64,000 nucleotides of DNA from Pseudoalteromonas xiamenensis (GCF_042431545.1 NZ_JBHLYX010000016.1), one strand, 5' to 3'; shown: positions 44,742 through 53,510, counted from the first letter of the stretch. Translations and numbers: made by a program. Notes: generated from the sequence alone by a model not told the origin.

Positions 44742-44931
44742 AGTATTGACTCTCTTTACATGTTGTTAACGGTATGTATTTAAGGTGTTAATGATAGCGC
44801 TGTCAATATGCGAGATTAGAGAGGGTTTTAGCGATAAAATTAACAATGTTGCAATAGCAACATTAGGTGTGCTTCATGCTAAAAAGTGGTTCTAAATCGG
44901 GTGATTTGGTCGAATGTTAGCCAAAAAAAGA

Positions 44932-45978
44932 CTAAAAGTTTTTTTCGAATTCAAGTCGAATAGTGTTCATATTAAATGGAAGGGTTGAGTCCGCAGAGTT
45001 GGTAAATACTCTAAAATTGATGGTGTCGATTTGTTTAAGGTAAATTGCATGAAGCAGTTTTTGGTAGTTTTCATTATATGGTACAAAAATGGGCAACTCT
45101 TTATGTGGCGAAACAAGAGAGCCTTGATCTTGTAGGTTTACTAGCTCAATGAGTGCATAGGCACCAAGCATAAAATGCCCACCAAAGCTAATGTCTAATT
45201 GTTCTATTTGAGGATCCCAATTTATACCGCCGATGGCGACTTTTTCTCGAATTCCTAATTGATTTAAAGCTCTGTCCGCACCTGCCGCCATCGCATCGTT
45301 GGCTGCCCATACAATACTGAGATCTGGATAACGTTGTGCGAGACCGTGAGTAAGTCTGTAGGCTTCGAGCTCAGACCAATTAGCGTATAGCCTTTCTCTC
45401 AGTTTTAGCCCATGTTGACGGTTGATAACCGACAACATGCCTCGTTCTCTCAATATAGAAGCTTGTGTCGAGGTGTCGCCATATAGTGCGATTATCGTCC
45501 CTTTAGATTGCTTGGCTTTCTCAATTAATGAGGTGATTAGGGCTTTGCCAACGTGCGTGTTATCCGCAATTACACTGCCTACCACATTAAAACCTTTTCG
45601 TGTGAGACGCTCTAAATCAACACTGGTTGGCGTATTAAGCAAAAAATATATTTTCGTCTTTGACGGTGGGCTGGATAACAGCAACTTGGTAACGGCAGAT
45701 TTTTCATCTACCAAAACTAAGAAGTCAGGAGACTCGTTTAGCGCATCCAATACGAGCTTTTTCATTTGAATATGATCGCGATTGGCGTAGTGAATTTTCA
45801 AAGCGATATCGAGGTCCTTTGCGGCTGCATCCATTACTGTTGAAACGTTTTGCCAAAATGGACCGGTAGGGTTGTTGGCAACAAATCCGGGATTGATAAA
45901 AATTACCGACGTCTGAGCGATACCCAGCGAGCTAAATAGGCATAAAACAAAACAGATAAAAATCTCGTAAAATTTCAT
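44932..45978 (-). CDS. PBP1-type periplasmic sugar-binding-like protein, orphan
   Basis: A 348-residue exported protein with a signal peptide (FYEIFICFVLCLFSSLGIAQ) and a type 1 binding fold of the ribose/galactose or LuxP kind: TSVIFINPGFVANNPTGPFWQNVSTVMDAAAKDLDI, SKGTIIALYGDTSTQASILRERGMLSVI, and PDLSIVWAANDAMAAGADRALNQLG are typical. No ABC transporter or two-component partner is adjacent. ATG 45978 (MKFYEI) is chosen because it begins the signal peptide; the frame to 46032 is not supported. Ligand unknown; it could be a sensor for a distant kinase or diguanylate cyclase. Confidence 0.8.
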   Translation of the reverse strand: MKFYEIFICFVLCLFSSLGIAQTSVIFINPGFVANNPTGPFWQNVSTVMDAAAKDLDIALKIHYANRDHIQMKKLVLDALNESPDFLVLVDEKSAVTKLLLSSPPSKTKIYFLLNTPTSVDLERLTRKGFNVVGSVIADNTHVGKALITSLIEKAKQSKGTIIALYGDTSTQASILRERGMLSVINRQHGLKLRERLYANWSELEAYRLTHGLAQRYPDLSIVWAANDAMAAGADRALNQLGIREKVAIGGINWDPQIEQLDISFGGHFMLGAYALIELVNLQDQGSLVSPHKELPIFVPYNENYQKLLHAIYLKQIDTINFRVFTNSADSTLPFNMNTIRLEFEKNF

Positions 45979-46070
45979 TGTACTTCGAATGTAAAGCCCC
46001 TTTACACGTAGTGTAGCATTTTCCATGGCCAATGTTTCGGATATAATGCGATTGAATTTTTGGGGGTACT

Positions 46071-46481
46071 ATGTCAAATCGATTTTCTCAATTTTGCATT
46101 TTAATTTTTTTACTCATCGGTTCTTCTTTTGTCTATGCGAATGGCCAAACGAGTGAGCTTAATGAAACCATGAAGAAAATTGGTTTCAGTTACAAACAAA
46201 TCATGAAAGCCAAAACCACCGATGAAGCGCTCAACGCCATTTCTGAAATGGAATTACTCATTGAAAAGAGTAAAGTGCTTGGATTTAAACCAGAGTTAAA
46301 AGACAAATCATTTGAAGGCTTAAACCAGGTAAAAAAGCAATTGGATGAATTAATACCTATGCTAAAGGCTGGTGAACTTGATAAAGCAAAAGAGCACGCT
46401 TTGAAAATTGATGCGTTAAGAAAGGAATATCATAAATTGCACGAACCACCTAGTTTTTGGGAACTCCTATTCGGGAAGTAA
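46071..46481 (+). CDS. Cytochrome b562 family periplasmic protein
   Basis: A 136-residue exported protein (signal core FCILIFLLIGSSFVYA) that forms a four-helix bundle. The heme ligands of cytochrome b562 have counterparts: M34 in LNETMKKIG and H121 in LRKEYHKLHE, at the first and last helices. The sequence KELKDKSF-like loop and GELDKAKEHALKIDALRKEYH match the family well. A C-terminal extension EPPSFWELLFGK is extra. Non-covalent heme binding is therefore plausible. Physiological role in electron transfer or stress is not established. A terminator follows at 46518-46550. Confidence 0.8.
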   Translation: MSNRFSQFCILIFLLIGSSFVYANGQTSELNETMKKIGFSYKQIMKAKTTDEALNAISEMELLIEKSKVLGFKPELKDKSFEGLNQVKKQLDELIPMLKAGELDKAKEHALKIDALRKEYHKLHEPPSFWELLFGK

Positions 46482-46517
46482 TACCCTAAACTCTTGTAGA
46501 TTCAATTCAGATTACGT

Positions 46518-46552
46518 AAGCCTTGAATGCGATGACACTCAGGGCTTTTTAA
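46518..46552 (+). terminator. Terminator after the cytochrome b562-like gene
   Basis: AAGCCTTGA and TCAGGGCTT pair with one wobble, followed by a T-run at 46546-46550. Confidence 0.6.
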
Positions 46553-46754
46553 TGCGCCCATGTTTGTTGGATAATTCGACATTAGAGCGATGGCGATTAA
46601 ATTTTAAATAAAATAGAACAGTCCATTGTCGTCGAAGAAAACACCAAAAATTCACATTTCGATTACGTAATGACCAAACGGACATTCTGGCTCTAGCTAT
46701 TCCTAAAATTCTTGGTATAAGTAGATTATGTCGTGCGAATTGGTTGAGGATAAC

Positions 46755-47021
46755 ATGGGAAGTTCTAACGAAAATATAGACAACGAAGTATTGGCGCAAC
46801 TAAAACAAAACAATCAAATACCGATAATCGAGACACTTGATAATCTAGGTTGTACACACAGTGACATCGTTATGTTACTTGTAGAATATCAGGTGATGAG
46901 TGAGCAAGATGACGACGAAGTTTTCGACCAATGGTACGATGCACTATGTGACGATAAGTTAAAAGTGCTCAAAGCATTTGAAATACTGAGAGCACAATTC
47001 GAGCGAACCGTTAACGAATAG
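46755..47021 (+). CDS. Hypothetical acidic protein
   Basis: An 88-residue cytoplasmic protein, rich in Asp and Glu (for example SEQDDDEVFDQWYDALCDD), mostly helical, with no family that I recognise. ATG 46755 follows GAGGA; ATG 46728 in the same frame has no ribosome site. Its 3' end overlaps the convergent gene (47011) by 11 bases. Confidence 0.5.
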   Translation: MGSSNENIDNEVLAQLKQNNQIPIIETLDNLGCTHSDIVMLLVEYQVMSEQDDDEVFDQWYDALCDDKLKVLKAFEILRAQFERTVNE

Positions 47022-47664
47022 ATAGATCGTATTTTTGTAAAATTGCGTCAACATAGTGATAGCGGAGTGACTCATGCTTTTCGTGAGCGGCATTATGACT
47101 GAGGCCCCGATTTAAAAGTTTCAGCGCTTTAATTAATAACGCCCGTTCCTCTAGTTGAAGTGATGTTTTGCTTCGTTCTTCAGTAATTTCGTCCACCAGA
47201 ACCCTGCCTAGGTCAATATAAACGACTTCCTCAACTAACCCGTTTTGGCTAATCACGCCATATTTACTGCATAAAAACTGTTGCCACGATTGCTGTATAT
47301 GCTCATCGAGCTCTTCATTAAATGCCTCGCTTAGGCATTGCACACCTTGCTGAACAATTTTTGCCAATACAGTTGAGTATTGTTGTGCGAAGATTTCATA
47401 TGCATGAGACGCCTGTGTCACTTTGTGTTTTTGTATTAACTGACCCCATTGGTATGCGCCCTTAGGATAATAGTCTCTAAATTCCTCGCACTCGTAAAAA
47501 CCAAGGTAGGAACTACATTTTATCTGGTTTTGAATACAATAACTTGGTTTAGGAAAGAGCTTATTTGCTTGCCAGCTTGCAAGTTCGGTTTGTTCAAGAC
47601 GCAATAGATCACATAATTCTTTTTCAGTGTAGAAATGGTTAGATAGATAATTCGTTAGGCTCAT
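47011..47664 (-). CDS. DUF6058-like protein of unknown function
   Basis: A 217-residue cytoplasmic protein. The opening LTNYLSNHFYTEKELCDLLRLEQTELASWQANKLFPKPSYCIQNQIKCSSYLGFYE resembles, from memory, the DUF6058 proteins annotated with natural product biosynthesis in marine gammaproteobacteria. The first 45 residues could form a helix-turn-helix (EKELCDLLRLEQTELASWQANKLF). No other biosynthetic gene lies nearby. ATG 47664 (MSLTNYL) is chosen over an extension to 47754 that would run into the dapA leader. Function unknown. Confidence 0.5.
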   Translation of the reverse strand: MSLTNYLSNHFYTEKELCDLLRLEQTELASWQANKLFPKPSYCIQNQIKCSSYLGFYECEEFRDYYPKGAYQWGQLIQKHKVTQASHAYEIFAQQYSTVLAKIVQQGVQCLSEAFNEELDEHIQQSWQQFLCSKYGVISQNGLVEEVVYIDLGRVLVDEITEERSKTSLQLEERALLIKALKLLNRGLSHNAAHEKHESLRYHYVDAILQKYDLSIR

Positions 47665-47771
47665 GTTGGATACTGGATGAATATACAGTGTCTGCAGTTT
47701 GTATCGAACCGTTACTTTTATCAAGCATTTTTTGAAGGCAATTTGATTTGGCACTCGGAAATAACCCTAGA

Positions 47772-47791
47772 TTGTGGTACAAATACCACAA
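47772..47791. promoter_or_regulatory. Operator-like inverted repeat upstream of dapA
   Basis: TTGTGGTA-CAAA-TACCACAA: perfect 8-bp arms, 4-base spacer, ending 22 bases before ATG 47814. Confidence 0.45.
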
Positions 47792-47813
47792 CGGAAATAG
47801 AGAACACCAACGC

Positions 47814-48728
47814 ATGCAAAGTATTCAAACTATCAAAAAAGCAAGCCTTATCACGGCCATCAAAACCCCCTATACAATGAAAGGTGAAATAGACATAAAA
47901 ACTTTTGATAAGCTCGTCGAAGAGCAAATTAAAGGTGGTGTTGATGGTATTGTTGTCGGTGGTACAACCGGTGAAGGTCAGTTAATGCATTGGGAAGAAC
48001 ACCTAATGCTTATTGCCCACAGCGGCTCAAAATTTGGCAGTAAATTACTGATTGTTGGAAACACAGGAAGCAATAATACTCGCGAAGCAATTAAAGCGAC
48101 GGAATATGGTTTTGCGAGTGGTATGGACGCTGCGCTTCAAATTAACCCTTATTACGGTCGTACGTCAAAAGAGGGCTTAAAAGCACACTTTGAGCGTGTA
48201 CTAGATATTGGGCCTGCATTTATATACAACGTACCGGGTCGCACAGGCCAAGATCTCACGCCGGATATTATTGAGCCACTCGCCGCACATAAAAACTTTA
48301 TTGGCGTTAAAGAATGTGCAGGAAACGAGAGAATTGGTTATTACGAATCCAGAGGTATAGCGTGCTGGTCGGGTAATGATGATGAAGCCCATGATGGAAA
48401 ACATCAATATCAATCTCATGGCGTTATTTCAGTCACATCAAACATCATACCTGGTTTAATGCGTCAGTTGATGGATAGCCGTTCTGAGGAACTCAATACG
48501 CAGCTTCAGCCCCTGATGAAATGGCTTTTCTGTGAGCCGAATCCAATCGCTATTAACTCGGCATTGATAATGACAGGCGCTGTCGCACCGGTGTTTCGTT
48601 TACCATATGTACCACTTAATGTGAACCAGCAAGAAGAAGGTATGGCCTTGCTAAATGCATTAAATGAAAAAGACGTTGTGGGTGGTAAAGCGTCTTTAAT
48701 AGATGCAACGTTACTGAAGTTAGTGTAA
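47814..48728 (+). CDS. dapA: 4-hydroxy-tetrahydrodipicolinate synthase, plant-type
   Basis: Condenses pyruvate with aspartate semialdehyde in lysine and diaminopimelate synthesis. The 304-residue enzyme has the Schiff-base lysine region GVKECAGNE, the YNVPGRTG motif and GGTTGEGQLM. The sequence is closer to plant chloroplast enzymes than to E. coli DapA: TAIKTPY, GGTTGEGQLM-WEEHLMLI, VGNTGSNNTREAIKATE, INPYYGRTS and WSGNDDE all recall Arabidopsis DHDPS. ATG 47814 (MQSIQT) is chosen; the frame to 47748 lacks support. A palindrome upstream may be an operator. It does not adjoin other dap genes, so it may be a second copy or a specialised paralogue. Confidence 0.88.
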   Translation: MQSIQTIKKASLITAIKTPYTMKGEIDIKTFDKLVEEQIKGGVDGIVVGGTTGEGQLMHWEEHLMLIAHSGSKFGSKLLIVGNTGSNNTREAIKATEYGFASGMDAALQINPYYGRTSKEGLKAHFERVLDIGPAFIYNVPGRTGQDLTPDIIEPLAAHKNFIGVKECAGNERIGYYESRGIACWSGNDDEAHDGKHQYQSHGVISVTSNIIPGLMRQLMDSRSEELNTQLQPLMKWLFCEPNPIAINSALIMTGAVAPVFRLPYVPLNVNQQEEGMALLNALNEKDVVGGKASLIDATLLKLV

Positions 48729-48759
48729 GAAGGCATTAGGCAATTACATTAATTTGTCC

Positions 48760-48790
48760 TATAATCTGCGGCCAATTTGCTCGGCCGCAG
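48760..48790 (+). promoter_or_regulatory. -10 element and GC-rich inverted repeat before the helicase gene
   Basis: TATAAT at 48760-48765 is a perfect -10. CTGCGGCC (48766-48773) and GGCCGCAG (48783-48790) form 8-bp arms directly after it, ending 9 bases before ATG 48800. If transcription starts further upstream, the stem would mask the AGG ribosome site at 48789-48791; otherwise it may be a DNA operator. Confidence 0.5.
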
Positions 48791-48799
48791 GTTTAACCT

Positions 48800-50077
48800 A
48801 TGAATTTCAAATCGTTTAGTTTCTCTCCTTTAATTTTAGACGCACTAGAAGAATTAAACTTTCAAACACTTACGCCTATTCAACAGGCGGCTATTCCTGC
48901 GATCCGTCGAAATAAAGACATCCTTGCAACAGCACAAACTGGAACGGGTAAAACAGCCGCTTTTGCGTTGCCGATTATTCAGCGCTTATTAGAAAGCGAT
49001 ATAAAAGGTGAAACACAAGTACTTGTAGTAGCGCCGACTCGTGAATTAGTCGAACAGATCGCAAATAATTTCAAAGCGTTTGCAAAACATACTGAATTAA
49101 ATACTGTTGCACTTTTTGGCGGTGTTAACCATGCGGGTCAACGAGACGCCCTTAAACTTGGTGCTGACATCATTGTAGCAACGCCGGGACGTCTGCATGA
49201 TCATATTGCCCGAGGCAATGTTTCTCTTGCGAACGTTCAATATCTAGTTTTAGATGAAGCAGACCGTATGCTAGATATGGGCTTTATTGACGACATGCAG
49301 AAAGTTATCGCGCTTGTAAAAGAATCACGCCAATTGATGCTGTTTTCTGCAACGTTCCCACCGGCAATGAAACAATTTGCAATGAGTGTGTTAAAACATC
49401 CTGAAATAGTTCAAGTTGCCCCAGAAAATACGACGGCAGAAACGGTACGTCACATTGTTTATCCTGTTGATCAAACAAGAAAGTTAGAGCTTCTTTCAGA
49501 GTTGATCGGTAAGAAAAACTGGCAACAGGTTCTTGTTTTCGTCAATATGAAAGACGTGGCGGATTCGGTAGTTGAAGAACTACAGCAATATGGTATTACT
49601 GCTACTGTATGTCACGGTGACAAAAAGCAAGGAGCAAGACGTCGTGCACTTCGAGAATTTCTAGAAGGTAAGGCTCGAGTACTCGTCGCAACCGAAGTAG
49701 CAGCTCGTGGTATTGATATCGTCGGTTTGCCTCGAGTGATTAATTTTGATTTACCATTCTTAGCAGAAGACTATGTTCACCGCATTGGACGTACAGGACG
49801 CGCAGGCTTAAGCGGTCACGCGATTTCGTTCGTTAGCCGTGAAGAAGAACGTGTGCTAATGAGTATTGAAGAATTAATTGGTCAGCGAATTAAGCGTTAC
49901 TATCTACCTGGATACGAAGTTGCTAGCCGTGAAAAGCTAGTTGATACGCTCAATAAGAAGCCTGCAAGTTATAAGAAAGGTAGAACGAATCGTCCAAGTA
50001 ATCAGGCATCTGCAGAGGCCCGATTAAAAATGCGTTCAAAAATATCTAAAGTTCGTAGTGCGATGAAAGGTAAGTAG
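48800..50077 (+). CDS. rhlE: DEAD-box RNA helicase, RhlE-type
   Basis: A 425-residue ATP-dependent RNA helicase acting in ribosome assembly or RNA decay. Motifs in order: Q motif (FQTLTPIQQAAIP), I (AQTGTGKT), Ia (PTRELVEQI), II (DEAD), III (SAT), IV (LVFVNMKDVA), V (TEVAARGIDI) and VI (HRIGRTGRAG). The basic C-terminal tail (KKPASYKKGRTNRPSNQ...) is typical of RhlE. The assignment to rhlE rather than another paralogue is by overall resemblance. A strong bidirectional terminator follows. Confidence 0.9.
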   Translation: MNFKSFSFSPLILDALEELNFQTLTPIQQAAIPAIRRNKDILATAQTGTGKTAAFALPIIQRLLESDIKGETQVLVVAPTRELVEQIANNFKAFAKHTELNTVALFGGVNHAGQRDALKLGADIIVATPGRLHDHIARGNVSLANVQYLVLDEADRMLDMGFIDDMQKVIALVKESRQLMLFSATFPPAMKQFAMSVLKHPEIVQVAPENTTAETVRHIVYPVDQTRKLELLSELIGKKNWQQVLVFVNMKDVADSVVEELQQYGITATVCHGDKKQGARRRALREFLEGKARVLVATEVAARGIDIVGLPRVINFDLPFLAEDYVHRIGRTGRAGLSGHAISFVSREEERVLMSIEELIGQRIKRYYLPGYEVASREKLVDTLNKKPASYKKGRTNRPSNQASAEARLKMRSKISKVRSAMKGK

Positions 50078-50096
50078 TCGATAGCGATAGTGTTAG

Positions 50097-50129
50097 AAAA
50101 AAGCGCTGATATGTATCAGCGCTTTTTTT
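50097..50129. terminator. Bidirectional terminator between helicase and chemoreceptor genes
   Basis: AAAAAAGCGCTGATA, loop TG, TATCAGCGCTTTTTT: 15-bp perfect stem. Confidence 0.9.
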
Positions 50130-50134
50130 ATGAG

Positions 50135-51760
50135 TTAAATCTTAAATTTGCTCGTAGCATCGAGGAGTGAGTCAGAAAGATAATGGAGGTTTTTCGCGAC
50201 ATCACGCACTTGTTCAAGTGCCTTCATTGTATCTTGGAATGACTGGTGCATGTTCGAGACATTATCAACAACCATTGCCGCGACTGAAGTTTGCTCTTCC
50301 GTAGCGGCTGCAATTTGCGAGTTCATTCCATTGATAGCGAGGATCTGATCTGAAATTTGTTGAATGGAACGTCCTGTTGCATCAGCCGCCGCGGCATTGC
50401 TTGATGCCATATCTCTAGCACCATTCATGGCGGTAACGGCGTTGCTCGCTGCAACAGTTAGCACGTTTAGCAATTCGCGAATTTCGTTAGTTGATTTTGC
50501 CGTTCTAGAAGCAAGTTCACGGACTTCGTCTGCAACCACAGCAAAGCCTCGTCCTTGCTCACCTGCACGAGCCGCTTCAATTGCCGCGTTTAATGCCAGC
50601 AAGTTTGTTTGCTCCGCGATAGAGGTAATAACATTCAATATTTGCGTAACGTTTTGAGTATCTTCAGCTAACTTGTTAATCGTTAATGCGGCTTTGTCGA
50701 TTTCGTTACTCAGAGTTTGAGATTGCTTAACAGAAACACCGATCTGAGCTAAGCCTTCATCAACGCCTTTCTCTGCTAATTGTGCGGCTTGAGATGCGCT
50801 TGCTGCTGATTGTGAGATATCACCAACACTTTGTTTCATCTCTTCCATTGAATGACGCACAACTTCCGCATCGCTACTTTGCTGCTGAGTGGCGTTTTCA
50901 GCACTTTCCATACCTTGTACAAGACGTGTGCTGTTTTCCATCAGTGGCTCAACAACGTTGATTACGTCTAGTACGGTCCCTTTTAACAGCCCCACGAACT
51001 CGTTGAAGTTTTGAGAAACCTGGCCTATTTCATCGTGGGAATGGACATTGAGTTGAGAACTAAGAGAACCTTTACCGTCGGCAAGCAACTTAAGGTTATT
51101 TGCAGCCTCACTTGCTGATTTACCAATGGCTCGTGCGATAGCGATGGCCAGACTAACCAAAATCACGAGCGATACAACGGCAACAACGAACATCATCGTC
51201 AGTGCTTTGTCTGAACTCGTTTTAGTTTCGTCGATCAATTCAAAGAAGCGATCATCGGCACGTTTTTGATCTGCTTTTAATGTTTCCAGAATGCTGTCGT
51301 ACAACTCGCCTTTCTGCTTGGCTTTTTGCTGAATGACGGCAAAATCCGCGGTCCCATCAATCATCGATAACGCGATGTCATGGGCTAACTTCGAGTAGCG
51401 CCCTAGGGTGTCGAGCGTATTATTCGTTGGAAAAGCCACATTCAAAGAAGGGAGTTGTTTGAGGTTCTCTTCGAGCGTGCTTTTTGTTTGATTTGCTTTA
51501 TTTAAAAGATCGCTATCCCCAAAAGTAACAGCTTGAGTGTAGGTCTCATCCAAGTTTTGGAATGCAGTTACGTTGCTCAACGTTAATATCAACAGTTTAT
51601 AGGTTTGACTTTCAAGCTCACCTAACGATTTCTGATTTGATTGCATAGAGCTGTAGTTGATCAGCACAAGTCCAATAAACGCCGTTACCGCGACAACAGT
51701 AATAGCGTGTATCTTTTTAGTGATGCTCAAGTTACGAAACGACCAAGATGTTTGCGACAT
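50135..51760 (-). CDS. Methyl-accepting chemotaxis protein
   Basis: A 541-residue transmembrane chemoreceptor. N-terminal helix TM1 (IHAITVVAVTAFIGLVLINY), a periplasmic helical sensor of about 150 residues (four-helix-bundle type, predicted), TM2 (ALTMMFVVAVVSLVILVSLAIAIARAI), a HAMP-like segment, then the signalling hairpin with EQTNLLALNAAIEAARAGEQGRGFAVVADEVRELA, the conserved tip. It signals to CheA. Ligand unknown. It is divergent from the porin gene, separated by about 210 bases. Confidence 0.95.
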   Translation of the reverse strand: MSQTSWSFRNLSITKKIHAITVVAVTAFIGLVLINYSSMQSNQKSLGELESQTYKLLILTLSNVTAFQNLDETYTQAVTFGDSDLLNKANQTKSTLEENLKQLPSLNVAFPTNNTLDTLGRYSKLAHDIALSMIDGTADFAVIQQKAKQKGELYDSILETLKADQKRADDRFFELIDETKTSSDKALTMMFVVAVVSLVILVSLAIAIARAIGKSASEAANNLKLLADGKGSLSSQLNVHSHDEIGQVSQNFNEFVGLLKGTVLDVINVVEPLMENSTRLVQGMESAENATQQQSSDAEVVRHSMEEMKQSVGDISQSAASASQAAQLAEKGVDEGLAQIGVSVKQSQTLSNEIDKAALTINKLAEDTQNVTQILNVITSIAEQTNLLALNAAIEAARAGEQGRGFAVVADEVRELASRTAKSTNEIRELLNVLTVAASNAVTAMNGARDMASSNAAAADATGRSIQQISDQILAINGMNSQIAAATEEQTSVAAMVVDNVSNMHQSFQDTMKALEQVRDVAKNLHYLSDSLLDATSKFKI

Positions 51761-51970
51761 AAGATACCTTTTTTACAACAGAGATCGCGATTTGTATGCG
51801 AGCTCGTAGGATGTAACGTTACTTCAATGTTAATTACCATACGAAATAATTGCATACGTTCGCTATAAAATTTAGTAAGAATTTGGCTTTTTTCAATAAA
51901 AACTTTCTTTTTCTTAAAGTTAACTATACTTACCAGTGCAAAACGTGAACAAAAGATTGGGAGCCAATCA

Positions 51971-53044
51971 ATGAAATTAAAATATTCTCTTCTTGTAGTT
52001 GCGCTCACGTCACTCTCAGCGCATGCAGACGTGAACATTTCAGGGTTTGCCAGTGTTAACGCAGGCAAAGTATTAAACGGAACAGGGGTGCCTCAATACG
52101 GCGTTGAACCGACCTTTCTTGCTGATTATCCAATAGTTTCTGCTTATACGGAAGATTTTTCGTTTAAACCAGAATCACTTATTGGTCTTCAAGTAAGTGC
52201 TGAGCTCGGGGAAGGCTTAAGCGTTACAGGGCAAGTGGTCGCTCGAGGGGCTGACGATTACAACGCAGAATTCGAATGGGCTTATATATCCTACGAGTTG
52301 AACGATAGCTGGACCGTTCAGGCAGGTAAGAAACGGTTACCTTTGTTTTATTACTCGGACTTTTATGATGTTGGGTACGCTTACGTTTGGATGAGACCTC
52401 CAGCGGATAACTACACATGGCAAATATTTAACTATGAAGGGATCAACTTCCTTTATAACGGGTCGATTGGCGATTGGTCCATGACGGCCAATATTTATGC
52501 TGGTAAAGAAGACGATCCGAATAACAAACTCCTTTCCGATTTTTTCTTTCAAAAACCTACACGAGAGATCTGGGAAGACATTTTCGGTGGTGTCGCCACG
52601 TTTAGTAAAGATTGGTTAGAGATCCGCGTAACTCACATGCAGTATACCAACCGCCGTTTCATCGATGGTGAACCGTCAATGTGGGATGGTAAAGACTCTC
52701 GCGATGGTAAATTCTATGGTCTGGCGGCCAACGCAGATTTTGGGAATTTCTTTATTTTATCTGAATTTAACCGACTTGATCTCGGTGGCAATTTGGACAC
52801 CTATATGCTGAGTGCAGGTTATCGTTTTGGTGATGTTACTCCGTACGTTATGTTCTCGGACTTTAGCCAAGATGGTGATGGTGATACAGAAAAACACAAT
52901 ACAAAAGCTGTAGGCGTTCGTTGGGATTTTCATCCTTCTGCAGCATTCAAAGTGCAATACGACAAAGTTGAAGATGAATCGTTCGACTTAGCGGTGGCTG
53001 GTGACAGTGAAGCAATCACTTTTGGCGTTGACGTCGTATTTTAG
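51971..53044 (+). CDS. Outer-membrane porin-like protein
   Basis: A 357-residue protein with signal peptide (KLKYSLLVVALTSLSAHA-DV) and an antiparallel beta-strand pattern throughout, ending in a terminal aromatic strand (TFGVDVVF), typical of porins. YELNDSWTVQAGKKRLPLFYYSDFYDVGYAYVWMRPP is the constriction-like region seen in related marine porins. The short PstS-like gene follows 12 bases later and is likely cotranscribed, which suggests a phosphate-linked role. Specific substrate not determined. Confidence 0.8.
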   Translation: MKLKYSLLVVALTSLSAHADVNISGFASVNAGKVLNGTGVPQYGVEPTFLADYPIVSAYTEDFSFKPESLIGLQVSAELGEGLSVTGQVVARGADDYNAEFEWAYISYELNDSWTVQAGKKRLPLFYYSDFYDVGYAYVWMRPPADNYTWQIFNYEGINFLYNGSIGDWSMTANIYAGKEDDPNNKLLSDFFFQKPTREIWEDIFGGVATFSKDWLEIRVTHMQYTNRRFIDGEPSMWDGKDSRDGKFYGLAANADFGNFFILSEFNRLDLGGNLDTYMLSAGYRFGDVTPYVMFSDFSQDGDGDTEKHNTKAVGVRWDFHPSAAFKVQYDKVEDESFDLAVAGDSEAITFGVDVVF

Positions 53045-53056
53045 AGGGGCATTAGG

Positions 53057-53464
53057 ATGATCAAGTATTCATTAATCAGTTTAGCGCTTCTAAGTGCAAG
53101 CGCGTCAGCAGGTGTAGCGGTTGTTGTCCATCCAAGTAATACCAGCGCATTGGATGCCGCAGCGATAAACCGCATATTTACGGGTAAAGAAAAAGCATTT
53201 TCTAACGGAAATAAAGTAATTCCGATAGGGCAAGATAGCGGTACTGCGGCGACAGGTGAGTTCAATGAGAAAGTGTTAAATAAGACTGCCGCTCAGTTGA
53301 AAGCGTATTGGTCAAAACTCGTCTTTACAGGAAAAGGCACGCCGCCGAAAGAAGTGTCGAACGATCAAGAAGTGATTAAATTAATCAGTTCTAATCCCGA
53401 TACGATTGGTTATGTGTCAACCGACGCTGTGGATGCTTCGGTAAAAGTGGTGATGGAGTTTTAA
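53057..53464 (+). CDS. Short PstS-like periplasmic phosphate-binding protein
   Basis: A 135-residue exported protein (signal SLISLALLSASASA-GVAVV). The mature domain resembles half of a phosphate-binding protein: VVVHPSNTSALDAAAINRIFTGKEKAFSNGNKVIPIGQDSGTAATGEFNEKVLNKT, where QDSGT resembles the phosphate loop, and SNPDTIGYVSTDA. At less than half the length of PstS it would form a single lobe and may not bind like an intact Venus flytrap. Strong GAGGGG ribosome site. Coupled to the porin gene. Confidence 0.8.
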   Translation: MIKYSLISLALLSASASAGVAVVVHPSNTSALDAAAINRIFTGKEKAFSNGNKVIPIGQDSGTAATGEFNEKVLNKTAAQLKAYWSKLVFTGKGTPPKEVSNDQEVIKLISSNPDTIGYVSTDAVDASVKVVMEF

Positions 53465-53510
53465 GCCATAAACCTGCTTACACAATAACCATGTAAACAT
53501 ACTGTTGTAC

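Noticed and set aside
47665..47813. Lysine riboswitch before dapA
   Set aside because: The leader is too short and lacks the conserved riboswitch elements; only a palindrome is seen.
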